Shown here piece by piece: positions 7,425-15,862 of a stretch of DNA of 64,000 nt. The stretch is from Pseudomonas aestuarii (GTDB lineage Bacteria; Pseudomonadota; Gammaproteobacteria; Pseudomonadales; Pseudomonadaceae): NCBI RefSeq assembly GCF_027988105.1, contig NZ_JAQJZJ010000013.1, positions 29,201-93,200 of the forward strand, given 5' to 3'. The translations under genes were made by a program, and so were the position numbers. Positions within the stretch are counted from its first letter, which is position 1; each line of letters begins with the position of its first letter. Under the pieces are notes generated by a model. That model searched no databases. It was not told the DNA's origin and saw only the letters and a list, made by a program, of their open reading frames with translations.

Positions 7425-8667
7425 ATAAACCAGAACGGTATCTATCCTCAAGTGGAATATCATCCTCCTGCTCGTATGTGCGATTCAGGCTTTTTAGCCA
7501 CATATTGACATCAAGCCCTCGCAGCATCTCAGCCTCAGCTGGGATCACCAACAATGCCCAGTACTCGGTATAACCTCGTACCTGCTTGGATGGCGGCAGC
7601 ACCATGCACTTGAACTTTCCCCCGCACAAATTGGTCGTCTTTTTGATTACGGCCTTGATCTGTCGAGCCCAAGTCACGGCTTCCTCATGTAACAGCAAAA
7701 CAAGATCCCCAGGATTGCCAAGCTCACTATCGGAGCCAACATATTTAGATCCCAGATGTGCAAAGTCCTGCCGAATGCGTTCAAAGAGCTCATCAATACT
7801 AGGGAAATCCTGTTCCAGAGCATCAAAATGCTCCGAGAGAAGAAAGGATGCGTATCCATCAATCATGGCCTGCAACATTGGCGTTAAGCGCAGCCAATCT
7901 GTGGCGTCGAAGAGACCGTCGACTATATAAGAACCATGTCCAAGCTGAAGGGGGCCGATTTTATTTCTCCTTGCAGCAGAAAAAATATTGCGAGCTGGCC
8001 AGACCTTGGAGGCATGCCTGAGAACTAAGGGATACGGTTCAGTCTGAGCCTTCAGCATCTGATGCCCTAGATTCAAGATGTAAAGGCTTTTGGTTGGTTT
8101 GAATAGCGCTCGCCCCGTAACACCTGGGACAGTTGCACGGATATAACACTGGGCTTCCAACGTAACCAGCCGCTGGCGAAGTACCTCTTTCTTCAGACCT
8201 GTTAACTCACTGAGATCGCGTAGACCAAGCCCTCTAACCACTCCGAACTCATCCGCATGAGCAAGCAGAACTCCCAGCAAGAGACGATTGGCGTAGAGAA
8301 GACGCTCTGCCCCCTGACTCAACACACCATTCAAGAGCCGATCAATGCATTTATCATGCATCGCTTTTTGCTTCGCCCCCCCACCCAAACTTAGCTTTTC
8401 GGCAAGGGCCTTCCTGATACAGGTGTAGCTGCTAGATGGCCTACCAAGCCTACCTTCTGTAGCTTGCTGTGACAGTAGTCCTTGGGCAACAAGTTGCTTA
8501 ATTGCATCACTTGCCACCCGATCCGTAACCCCTAGATCCTTCGCCAACGCCTTCACGCTCAGGGCCACAGCCATGCCTGTTCCGTACAGTTGGACGAACC
8601 TAATCAGGACGAACTTGCCCCCCGCTGAGCATGTCATAATCCGCGCACGTAGCAAGTCGTTAATCAT
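7408..8667 (-). CDS. Double winged-helix protein, C-terminus made by the IS21 end
   Basis: The 419-residue protein has a winged helix near residues 37-80 (SVKALAKDLGVTDRVASDAI, wing rich in GRLGRPSS). A second wHTH-like segment lies near residues 145-200 (LRDLSELTGLKKEVLRQRLV). The long C-terminal half is unrecognised. Its last residues, LTRPR and the stop codon, lie inside the IS21 tip that begins at 7424, so the native C-terminus is probably lost. It is divergent from the MatP-like gene across a region of tandem 13-bp sites, an arrangement common for plasmid or island replication and control genes. I do not recognise the family; a DNA-binding role is inferred from the helices. Confidence 0.7.
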   Translation of the reverse strand: MINDLLRARIMTCSAGGKFVLIRFVQLYGTGMAVALSVKALAKDLGVTDRVASDAIKQLVAQGLLSQQATEGRLGRPSSSYTCIRKALAEKLSLGGGAKQKAMHDKCIDRLLNGVLSQGAERLLYANRLLLGVLLAHADEFGVVRGLGLRDLSELTGLKKEVLRQRLVTLEAQCYIRATVPGVTGRALFKPTKSLYILNLGHQMLKAQTEPYPLVLRHASKVWPARNIFSAARRNKIGPLQLGHGSYIVDGLFDATDWLRLTPMLQAMIDGYASFLLSEHFDALEQDFPSIDELFERIRQDFAHLGSKYVGSDSELGNPGDLVLLLHEEAVTWARQIKAVIKKTTNLCGGKFKCMVLPPSKQVRGYTEYWALLVIPAEAEMLRGLDVNMWLKSLNRTYEQEDDIPLEDRYRSGLLTRPR

Positions 8668-8738
8668 ATAACCACCAAAGCCAATGAAGGCAATTTTCGA
8701 TTATATACTGTTTTATACAGCCTGTATTTTTACGATAA

Positions 8739-8826
8739 ATCACTCCGTAACGTTACTCCGCAACATGACTCTGTAACAGGCACTAGCAACTCTAAGTAAC
8801 ATAACTCCGTAACATGACGCCGTAAC
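8739..8826. repeat. Tandem array of seven 13-bp near-palindromic sites
   Basis: Head-to-tail 13-mers run at 8739, 8752, 8765, 8778 (degenerate), 8788 (degenerate, overlapping by 3), 8801 and 8814. The consensus is ATNACTCCGTAAC. Each better copy is two 5-bp inverted arms (TNAC and GTAAC) around a 3-bp spacer, for example GTTAC-TCC-GCAAC and ATAAC-TCC-GTAAC. The array fills most of the gap between two divergent DNA-binding protein genes. The 5-3-5 geometry equals that of matS, the MatP site (GTGAC-RNY-GTCAC). Likely operator, iteron or segregation site. Confidence 0.85.
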
Positions 8827-8864
8827 AGTGCTACCATACGAACTGAAATTTTTCTGAGGTAGGC

Positions 8865-9596
8865 ATGGGCACAACAATCGACAAATCACGCCTGAAATGG
8901 ATAAACAGCCACGACCGCGTACAGATGCAATGGGCGTGGCAGTACCTATCGACGAAAGATGTAGACACTCAACAGCATGACGGCGCTGCCCTAGTTCCCT
9001 TGATGGCTTCATGGCCAGATGACGCGAAACACAGAGAGCTGCTGCATTTAATGAGCGCTGCTTGGCGTCAGAAAAAATGCCGGAGCCAAAGCCCTGGCAA
9101 AAAGGCTTACAACTTCCTTTTGCCCACCTCCGCCCAGGCAAACCTGAAGCATCTCGCCCGCATCAGAAGGACAACCATCACGACAGCACTGGAACAGCTC
9201 ATCACCGACGCCCTAGAGGCCGAGAAGCGCCACAATCAGATACTGAAGGACCGACAGGATGAACAGAAAGGCAAACTAGCAGAGATGAAAGCAAAACTTG
9301 ATGCGACTAGGGAAAGGGCAAAAGAGCAAACAAATGAGCAAGCCAATAAGATTTCAGAACTTGGCAAAGTGGCCAAGCAGCTAGCTGCTGAGGTGTCTAC
9401 ACAGCTGAAGAACTTGTACGAAGCGCAGCTCCAAGCCAACAGCACCCTCAATGAGGAAGATAAAGCAGCAGTGGACGAGCTCGTTCAAGAGGCGCAAGAG
9501 GAGATCAAAGAACGTTTGGCGCTACCCAAATGGCTAGATGCTTTTAACTCAAGGCCATATTTTTACAAGCCCAGCAAGGCTAATAGCGGAACCTAG
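8865..9596 (+). CDS. MatP-like ribbon-helix-helix / coiled-coil DNA-binding protein
   Basis: The 243-residue protein has an N-terminal helical part (LKWINSHDRVQMQWAWQYLS). It is followed by a ribbon-helix-helix around residues 80-120 (KKAYNFLLPTSAQANLKHLA, then IRRTTITTALEQLI). A long charged coiled coil runs over about residues 120-215. This order and the RHH pattern (KK-x5-hydrophobic, LxxLAxxR, TxxxAxxxLI, then acidic coil) resemble MatP, the chromosome-terminus organiser, though the coil is longer and KfrA-type plasmid proteins also share the coil. GAGG lies 6-9 nt before the ATG. Just upstream is the 13-bp site array, which it probably binds. MatP-likeness is my pattern reading, not a database result. 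Confidence 0.7.
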   Translation: MGTTIDKSRLKWINSHDRVQMQWAWQYLSTKDVDTQQHDGAALVPLMASWPDDAKHRELLHLMSAAWRQKKCRSQSPGKKAYNFLLPTSAQANLKHLARIRRTTITTALEQLITDALEAEKRHNQILKDRQDEQKGKLAEMKAKLDATRERAKEQTNEQANKISELGKVAKQLAAEVSTQLKNLYEAQLQANSTLNEEDKAAVDELVQEAQEEIKERLALPKWLDAFNSRPYFYKPSKANSGT

Positions 9597-9768
9597 GGCC
9601 AGCGACAGATAAGACAGAGCACCCAAAACAAAAAGCGTGTCCGGCCTACACACTCGCGACTCATCTCGCCAGGAAGACACAACGGGCAATCAACGGGTGC
9701 TGGCTGGCTGCGCCTAACGAATAAGAATAGGTCGCGCATAAGCTTCGCTACTAGACTGGCGAGTGGTG

Positions 9769-10053
9769 TCATGCACTACCTGGGTTGTCGTTACTCACCC
9801 GCGGCCCTCCGAGCGACGGAGTGATACTCAGATGGTACAGTTTGCTCAGCAGCGCCACCAACTTCATCGACGCGCCGTTGCCCGAATGCAGCATCATGGG
9901 TTGGCGCGCACAGCGCTCGCCGAGCACGGTACGATGTATCAGTTCGGCCGCCCACTCGCCGCTTTCTTGCTCGTAAACCTCCCAGCCCACAACCTTGTGA
10001 GTGTAGATATCCTCGATCAAATACAGGTAGTAATACTGCCCGCGCACCTGCAA
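9769..10053 (-). pseudogene. IS3-family transposase OrfB fragment
   Basis: The open frame covers the middle of an IS3/IS407-type OrfB: RGQYYYLYLIEDIYTHKVVG, then YEQESGEWAAELI, then ITPSLGGPRVSNDNP. Both ends are missing. The second catalytic Asp, normally in LHSDNGAPMK, is Gly here (LHSGNGASMK), so the fragment is dead as well as truncated. The preceding 9597-9768 holds nothing I can name. Confidence 0.8.
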
Positions 10054-10231
10054 TTGCAGGCGCGAAAAAAGAGGGGGGGTGCGACGAACCCCGGGTTCTA
10101 GCTAGTTGCGAAGATACGGGAGCACCAGAGGCCTGCCGGGCGGCCGGCAGTCGAGGATTGCCTATGCACAAGGGAGGCAGACAAGGCGGATTTCCGGTAG
10201 GGGTATAAGTAGGGGGTTTTTTCTGGATACG

Positions 10232-10260
10232 AAAAAGCCCGGTCCTTGCGGAACCGGGCC
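10232..10260 (-). terminator. Terminator behind the tRNA 3' fragment
   Basis: On the minus strand, a GC-rich stem GCCCGGTtCC/GGaCCGGGC (10237-10259) with a short loop is followed by five U (A's at 10232-10236). It stands 17 bp after the CCA of the tRNA-like fragment, as a tRNA terminator would. Confidence 0.75.
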
Positions 10261-10276
10261 AAGTCATTGAAAATCA

Positions 10277-10295
10277 TGGTCGGGACGGAGTGATT
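10277..10295 (-). other. tRNA 3'-end fragment, probable island attachment scar
   Basis: Read on the minus strand the 19 bases AATCACTCCGTCCCGACCA look like the end of a T-arm, the 3' acceptor strand, discriminator A and CCA of a tRNA. The sequence before it (TGTGT) no longer continues into a T-loop, so only the last ~19-20 bases remain. Such 3' halves are left at the far end of islands that integrate into tRNA genes. A 5' acceptor strand starting CGGGACG would suit tRNA-Pro; this is a guess. The intact tRNA is not in the window. Confidence 0.55.
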
Positions 10296-10369
10296 ACACA
10301 TGCGGCATGCTTGCTCCCCGCACGCCCCCCCCCTGAATACTGATCACGAGAGCAGCATGCACAATCTCG

Positions 10370-10393
10370 AAACCGGGTATAAAACCGGGTATA
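10370..10393. repeat. Two exact adjacent 12-bp repeats near the tRNA scar
   Basis: AAACCGGGTATA occurs at 10370-10381 and again at 10382-10393. Placed 75 bp from the tRNA fragment, they could be integrase arm sites; they could also be a simple duplication. Confidence 0.5.
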
Positions 10394-10504
10394 GAACTAA
10401 ACGATATTTGACCAACCCCAGTACTCAATGAGCTTCGCAGCCATACTCCCCATTTAACGTCTAAGCGCGAAGCCGGATTCCGGCACAACCACGCAGACAA
10501 AAGT

Positions 10505-10539
10505 ACCCCGCAAAGCCGCACGCTTCCGGGGTATTTTTC
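10505..10539. terminator. Intrinsic terminator at the end of the giant-protein cluster
   Basis: Stem TACCCCG (10505-10511) and CGGGGTA (10528-10534) encloses a 16-nt loop that may itself pair partly. T5 follows on the + strand and ACTTTT on the minus strand. It is the first hairpin downstream of the HlyD adaptor on the minus strand and may end that operon, though it lies 240 bp past the stop. Confidence 0.5.
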
Positions 10540-10615
10540 TTTGATGTCGGCTTGATGCCTGGTGAGCCGGGAATAGCCCAGAGCCCCGTCCATCAGCCGG
10601 CACCCGCGCCATACC

Positions 10616-10770
10616 ATTGGGCCTACGATCACGTTCGCGGAGGGTGGGACCTGGCGCTATCGCATCAGACTACGCAGAGGCCAGACCGGCGCCTATGCCC
10701 CATTGGCGTCCTGGCAGAGGAGCGCGGACCGCAAGATCGCGGCCACGTTCGGCGAAACCTGTCATCGAGA
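10616..10770 (+). pseudogene. Possible N-terminal fragment of a tyrosine integrase
   Basis: One + frame reads PTITFAEGGTWRYRIRL followed by RRGQ, which resembles the N-terminal three-stranded arm-binding domain of phage integrases (pattern: TI...GTWRYRIRRKGQ). The continuation is poor and no catalytic domain is present. Its place 320 bp from the tRNA scar supports the reading. Weak. Confidence 0.25.
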
Positions 10771-10779
10771 CAGGCAGGA

Positions 10780-11673
10780 TCAGGGCGACGCCGACTGCAC
10801 CGTCCGCTCATGCATTTGCGGGTTGGCGGCCACCGCCTGAAGCGCGGGAAAAACCACTTGGCAACGAACACCACCAGGTATCAAACCGTTCTGGTTTAGA
10901 ATTTCCAGCCGTACTCCGAACATGCCACTGGCCGCGTCAAACACGCTGTCAACAATGGTGACCGAGGCCGCGTGACTCCCCAAACCTCCCTCAGGCGTGA
11001 CGGTCCCAGTCATACCGACTTGTAACTTCCCATAGGCTTCGAGAGGTAAAGCCACTTCGACAAGAAGCGGATCAATTTGCGCGAGTTTCAGAATAGGTCG
11101 GGGCCCCGTCCCTGACTCGGCAAGGTCGCCGGGATTAAGCATCCGGTCGACCACCACTCCAGCAAGGGGGCTGCGCAAGGTACGCTGATTCAATAAATCC
11201 ACGGCATGCAAATAATCATATTTGGCAAGTTCCTGATTCTCCAGCGCATCGTGAAGCTCGGCTTCGGCGATGCGCATTTGCGCATCGGCCTCATCCGCTA
11301 TCTGGGCAGAGATCATATTCTTCTGCAGCAGCACCTCGATGCGGCTGAGATTCTTCTTTGCAAGCTCCAGACGGCTCTTCGATGATTGAATACGTCCATT
11401 CATCTGCGCACGGTACTTGGCTATTTTGACGGCCGATTTCTCGACGCTAGACTCAAGCACTACCAGCGTTTGTCCTTCCTCGACTCGATCGCCGCGCTTA
11501 ACCAATATCTTATCGAGCAAGCCGTCAGTTGGACTGCGCACTTCGACCGTTTGGTAGGGGCTGATCAAACACTCGAACACCCCCTGCGATGCAGCAACAG
11601 GCGCGCTGGTCGCAATAACCGCAACCAGACAAATCCCGGTTTGTGCTGAAATGAATTTCCGATTTCGCCTCAC
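10780..11673 (-). CDS. Periplasmic adaptor, HlyD/RND membrane-fusion family
   Basis: The 297-residue protein begins with a cleavable-looking signal (MRRNRKFISAQTG then CLVAVIATSAPVAAS). A split lipoyl domain follows (VEVRSPTDGLLDKILVKRGD, later RTLRSPLAGVVVDRML) around a coiled-coil hairpin (about residues 75-165), then a beta-barrel part (PLLVEVALPLEAYGKLQVGM). It has no N-terminal membrane anchor, as in RND-type adaptors. Its start overlaps the SecA-like stop by 4 bases (ATGA), so the two are translationally coupled. It ends the cluster. No inner-membrane pump or TolC accompanies it, so its partners are probably the other adaptor fusions of this cluster. Confidence 0.9.
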   Translation of the reverse strand: MRRNRKFISAQTGICLVAVIATSAPVAASQGVFECLISPYQTVEVRSPTDGLLDKILVKRGDRVEEGQTLVVLESSVEKSAVKIAKYRAQMNGRIQSSKSRLELAKKNLSRIEVLLQKNMISAQIADEADAQMRIAEAELHDALENQELAKYDYLHAVDLLNQRTLRSPLAGVVVDRMLNPGDLAESGTGPRPILKLAQIDPLLVEVALPLEAYGKLQVGMTGTVTPEGGLGSHAASVTIVDSVFDAASGMFGVRLEILNQNGLIPGGVRCQVVFPALQAVAANPQMHERTVQSASP

Positions 11674-13682
11674 TCTCCTCTCCCCGAAAAAGCCAACACC
11701 TGATGTAAACGCCGGTCGAGTTTCATTGTTTCGCTGCGCACCCGTTCAGCTTTATTCTCAGCGGCAAATTGCGCCAGCGCCTTCAGCAACCAGTGGATTG
11801 GCGCCGGCAGTTTCCCCCCGCGTTCGATCAGCTTGCCGACCACACGGGTCGTGCCAGGGGCATAGGCCGTAAAGATCTCATCCTCCAACGAAACGATGAC
11901 CTGGCAACTGCCAGGGTCGCCCTGCCGCGCGCAGCGCCCAAACAGCTGGCGGTCAATCCTGCGCGACTCATGGTATTCGGTGAGAATGACGTGCAGGCCG
12001 CCCTTCTCGGCGACACCGGGGCCAAGCTCTATATCGGTGCCGCGCCCGGCAATGTTTGTCGCCACGGTAACCCGACCAAGCAGCCCCGTCTGGGCGACCA
12101 CTTCAGCTTCGCCAGCATCCTGCTTGGCGTTCAACAATGCGTGCGCGATCCCACGCTGGGTGAGAACGGCACTTATGTCTTCGGAAGCCTTCACCGAGCG
12201 CGTGCCGATCAACACCGGCCGCCCTTGCAAGACGGCAAGCTGTTGCACCGCATCCGCGACGGCATCCCATTTCTGCGTAGCCGTTGCACACACGCGGGCG
12301 CATTCGAAGTGGCGCTTCGAGGGTTTGTTCAGCGGCACCCTGGTACTGGAAAGCCAGTAAGTGGCCTTGATCTCCCGGGCCACCTCACTGGCGGTACCCG
12401 TCATGCCCGACAGGCGGATATAGCGACGAAACAGCCGTTGATAGGTCAAGCGCGCAAGGGTTTCGCGCCCCTCGGTCAGCTCGCAACCCTCCTTGATCTC
12501 GATCAGCTGATGCAGCCCTCGTTCCCAGGAGCGATCGGGCATCACCCGCCCCGTAGACTCATCGACGATCTGTACCTTGTTGTCAGCCACCACATAGTGG
12601 CAATCACGCCGGTATAGCAGTTCTGCACAGAGTGCCTGGGTCACCAGTTCCTCGCGCGCGCGGACCGAGCCCCACACGCCCTCGGCGCCCACACTGGCCG
12701 CAATTCTGCCCTTCCCCGCCTCGGTCAGCACCGCCCGCCGCTCTCTGATATTCAGGACAAAGTCATCCAGTACAGTCAGCCTGCGGGCGAGTTCAAGGGC
12801 GAGCCCATAGTCGTTCAGTTCCTGGCGCTGACTGATGGGCGACGACAGGATCAAGGGCGTGCAGGCCTCATCGATGAACACGCTGTCGGCCTCATCGACA
12901 ATGGCGAAATAGAGCCCGCGCAAGACTAGCTGCTGGTCACGGCTACCTGCACCATGCAGTGCCTCCAAGGCCAGGTGCAAGCGACTGCTCCTGCGCGAGA
13001 GCGTCACCCCATCGCGTAAATAGTCGAAAGCCAACTCCTTGTTGGTGCAATAGGTGATGGCTTGCGCATAGGCCTCGCGCTTGGCCTTGCTGGGCATCCC
13101 CTGCACCACGGTGCCGACGCTCAGCCCTAGAAAGCGATAGAGCGGCAGCATCAAGTCCGCATCGCGCCGAGCCAGGTAATCGTTCACCGTGATGACATGT
13201 ACCGGGTAGCCCGCCAGCGCCACCACACACGCCGGCAGTGTGGCCGCAAAGGTCTTGCCTTCCCCGGTGGCCATTTCGACCAACTTGCCATCGAGCAACG
13301 CCCAGCCGGCCATCAGTTGCGCCGCATAGTGCCGCCGGCCCAGGGTGCGCGAGGCCGCTTCGCGCACCAAGGCAAAACACTCCCCGACCAGGGGTGGGCT
13401 AAAGCCAGCACGGCGAAGTCGCGCCCGCATCTGCTGTGCATGGAGTTGCAGCGCCTCGTCCGTGCACGCCCTGAAGCCTTGGTCGTGCACGTCGGTCAGC
13501 GCAACAATCTTGCGTAACCACGCGCTGGAATGACGCAACCGGTCGCTTACCGGGGCGATTAGCGTGGCGAAGAGGAAATCCGCGACCCGGTCATGCCACC
13601 TGGGCTGAGCTTCGGCCCGCTCTGGATAGGGACGCGCGGCGGATAACTCGACACTATCCGCCAGGATGTCGGCTCTGCTCAT
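11670..13682 (-). CDS. SecA-like ATPase, shortened paralogue
   Basis: The 670-residue protein carries the SecA motor: Walker A TGEGKT (139-144), VHVITVNDYLARRDAD (161-176), DEAD box in IVDEADSVFIDEACTPLIL (261-279), MTGTASE, and TNIAGRGTDIELG with FGRCARQGDPGS. A reduced cross-linking domain lies between DEAD box and MTGTA. The protein stops about 80 residues after the last motor motif. The helical scaffold is therefore short, and the C-terminal linker and zinc-binding SecB site are absent; canonical SecA is ~900 residues. The first 100 residues are also unlike housekeeping SecA. It is seven bases after the M50 gene. It is probably dedicated to one substrate, likely the giant protein; a helper role inside the general Sec path is an alternative. 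Confidence 0.9.
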   Translation of the reverse strand: MSRADILADSVELSAARPYPERAEAQPRWHDRVADFLFATLIAPVSDRLRHSSAWLRKIVALTDVHDQGFRACTDEALQLHAQQMRARLRRAGFSPPLVGECFALVREAASRTLGRRHYAAQLMAGWALLDGKLVEMATGEGKTFAATLPACVVALAGYPVHVITVNDYLARRDADLMLPLYRFLGLSVGTVVQGMPSKAKREAYAQAITYCTNKELAFDYLRDGVTLSRRSSRLHLALEALHGAGSRDQQLVLRGLYFAIVDEADSVFIDEACTPLILSSPISQRQELNDYGLALELARRLTVLDDFVLNIRERRAVLTEAGKGRIAASVGAEGVWGSVRAREELVTQALCAELLYRRDCHYVVADNKVQIVDESTGRVMPDRSWERGLHQLIEIKEGCELTEGRETLARLTYQRLFRRYIRLSGMTGTASEVAREIKATYWLSSTRVPLNKPSKRHFECARVCATATQKWDAVADAVQQLAVLQGRPVLIGTRSVKASEDISAVLTQRGIAHALLNAKQDAGEAEVVAQTGLLGRVTVATNIAGRGTDIELGPGVAEKGGLHVILTEYHESRRIDRQLFGRCARQGDPGSCQVIVSLEDEIFTAYAPGTTRVVGKLIERGGKLPAPIHWLLKALAQFAAENKAERVRSETMKLDRRLHQVLAFSGRGE

Positions 13683-13689
13683 TGCCTGC

Positions 13690-15846
13690 CTATATGTTGA
13701 AGTGCGAGAGGAACATCAAGCGGATGCCGCGATACCATTGCATGGCTAAGGGCTCCTGCTCATGGCTGAAGCGAACGTAGACGCGCTCGCCCCAGAATAC
13801 TCGTTCGGGGTTCTGCAGAAGCTCGACATCGAGCTGGAACATGCGATGCAGAGTTTTGGCGCTCGCCTGTTCCCGCGGATCGATGACGATCTTCCCGCCC
13901 CCCTCCGTCGAGAGGGCGCGGCTCGGCAGCGTATCGGTGCCGGCCGGGGCAAGGCGCACGATTCGGCCCTCGGACGCCAGTTCGGACCGGTGCACGTGAC
14001 GCACGGCAACGTGATCGGTCGCCAACCGCACCCGGTCCACTGCACTCTGATCCACGACCACCCGGACCAGCAGTCGTCCCTTCTCGACGACGTAGCCGAG
14101 CAGCTCGCCCTTTTGATAAAAACGGCCGGGAATATTTTCCGACTGCGGCAGGATAAACACGCCATCGGTACCGGCCCGAACGAGCAGTCCATCAAGCCGC
14201 TCACGCGATCGGGCCAGTGCAGCCCCCTCGGCCTCGAGTTGCTCACGGATGACATTGGCCTTGGACTTATCCGCGACGAACTCTGCGCCGTACTCGGCTT
14301 GCAACTCGGCCACCCGGGCTTCGCTCAATCTGACCTGGGCATCCAGCTCAGGATCATACGACTTGACCAGGACCTGCCCCTTGACCACGCGCGTGCCCGG
14401 CTTAACCAATATCTCGCCGATAAAGCCATTGACGCCTGAGCGCACCATGGCCTCATCGGCAAACCAGATCACCCCTTCGGCATCAGAACGAAACGGCATC
14501 GGCACGAAGAACACAAAGGCCACGAAGGCCACCAGCACGCCCAGGGTAATCGAAACGGCGCGGGTCCTTTTCACACTCAACGCGGGGCTATCAAAGAGGT
14601 ACTTCACACCTTTGCCCAAGGGCATCACGATCATCGAGATAACCGCCCAGATCGCCAGTACCACGCCAACCACCAGGTAATGACTCGCTACGAACAGGGC
14701 AATGGTGACTGTGACAAACACGCGGTATATCGTTGAGGCCGGCCCATAGAACAGAAACCAGGCTTTCTCGCCTGCCGTGGCATGCGGCGGCTCAGCGTCC
14801 GATACCCCATAAACATAGCGCCGCAGCAAATACTCCCAGTAACGCAGTGAACGGGCGGCCAAGTTGGGCGTTTCGATCAGGTCGGTGAGGATGTAATAGG
14901 CGTCGTAGCGCAACAGTGGGTTGCCATTGAACAGCAGCGTGGTAAAGCCAGCAATCATCATCACGTTAAACAACACCGCGCGCAGGACTCCGGGCTCGAT
15001 CAGCAGCCACCCATAGAAGGCGATTGCGGCGACAAACAACTCGGCCAGCATACCGGCCGCGCCGACCATGGCCCGCTGATACTTGGACCTGAATGCCGTC
15101 GCCGCAGAGGCGTCAACATAGGGAACAGGCATCAGCACCAACAGCATCAGCCCAATATCATGCACCTCGCCACCACCGGCCTTGGTGGCCGAGGCATGGC
15201 CTAGCTCGTGCATTGCCTTGATCACTGGAAAAACCAGCCACATCAACAACAGGTTGTCGACGGCCAGCACGCGATCAGAAAAGTTGTTGGACAGCGCCTG
15301 CCAGTTCGGCGCAACCAAAGCCAGTGCTGGCACGACTACCAGCAGCCAAAGCAATCCGCTCCAGCGCCCCCAAAGCAAGCCGATCAGGTTTGGGAAGCGG
15401 TCAAGAAAGGTGTCTGGGTCCCACAACGGGATACGCACAGACATGGGGTTCATATAAGTACGTCTACGCTGCATTTTTTGCTCACGCGCACCACGATCGA
15501 ATACCTCACTGGCATCCGGCGTCACGTCGTTTTGCAGCAGGTCGGCGGTATGCAGCTGACCGAGCAGGCTGATGATTTCATCCTGGGTTGGCGCCTCGTC
15601 CCCCAGGCGCTTGTTAGCCAGCTCCCACAGATTTTCCACGGTGCGCTTGCCGTCCATTGAGGCAATCAGCAACCGTGCCGCCGGTGTAAAGCGGTGCACG
15701 CGGTTGGAAATCGGGTCCTGCAACAGGTACCAGACCTGATTGCGGTAGCGATGTCGATACAGCCGCGCGTGCGAGCGCAGCCGTGGTTTGAGCGCCGCAA
15801 CGCGATACCAGGCGCTACTCAGGAGTGGCGCACTCACCCTTGCCAA
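13690..15846 (-). CDS. PqqD-like / M50 metalloprotease / HlyD-lipoyl membrane fusion
   Basis: In order over 718 residues: a PqqD-like domain (about 35-105, LLQDPISNRVHRFTPAARLL then ENLWELANKR); membrane segments; an M50 site-2-type zinc site HELGHA (213-218) with the third ligand probably D315 in NGNPLLRYD; further membrane helices to about residue 460. After these come a lipoyl half (VRSGVNGFIGEILVKPGTRV), a coiled coil and a second lipoyl half with a beta-barrel. M50 proteases cut within or next to membranes, while PqqD domains bind peptide substrates, often leader regions. The fusion suggests processing linked to export. The gene lies 16 bp after the GAF-HlyD gene. The link to the LEPRxLL leader is inference. 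Confidence 0.9.
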   Translation of the reverse strand: MARVSAPLLSSAWYRVAALKPRLRSHARLYRHRYRNQVWYLLQDPISNRVHRFTPAARLLIASMDGKRTVENLWELANKRLGDEAPTQDEIISLLGQLHTADLLQNDVTPDASEVFDRGAREQKMQRRRTYMNPMSVRIPLWDPDTFLDRFPNLIGLLWGRWSGLLWLLVVVPALALVAPNWQALSNNFSDRVLAVDNLLLMWLVFPVIKAMHELGHASATKAGGGEVHDIGLMLLVLMPVPYVDASAATAFRSKYQRAMVGAAGMLAELFVAAIAFYGWLLIEPGVLRAVLFNVMMIAGFTTLLFNGNPLLRYDAYYILTDLIETPNLAARSLRYWEYLLRRYVYGVSDAEPPHATAGEKAWFLFYGPASTIYRVFVTVTIALFVASHYLVVGVVLAIWAVISMIVMPLGKGVKYLFDSPALSVKRTRAVSITLGVLVAFVAFVFFVPMPFRSDAEGVIWFADEAMVRSGVNGFIGEILVKPGTRVVKGQVLVKSYDPELDAQVRLSEARVAELQAEYGAEFVADKSKANVIREQLEAEGAALARSRERLDGLLVRAGTDGVFILPQSENIPGRFYQKGELLGYVVEKGRLLVRVVVDQSAVDRVRLATDHVAVRHVHRSELASEGRIVRLAPAGTDTLPSRALSTEGGGKIVIDPREQASAKTLHRMFQLDVELLQNPERVFWGERVYVRFSHEQEPLAMQWYRGIRLMFLSHFNI

Positions 15847-15862
15847 TCCTTGGTACGGATCA

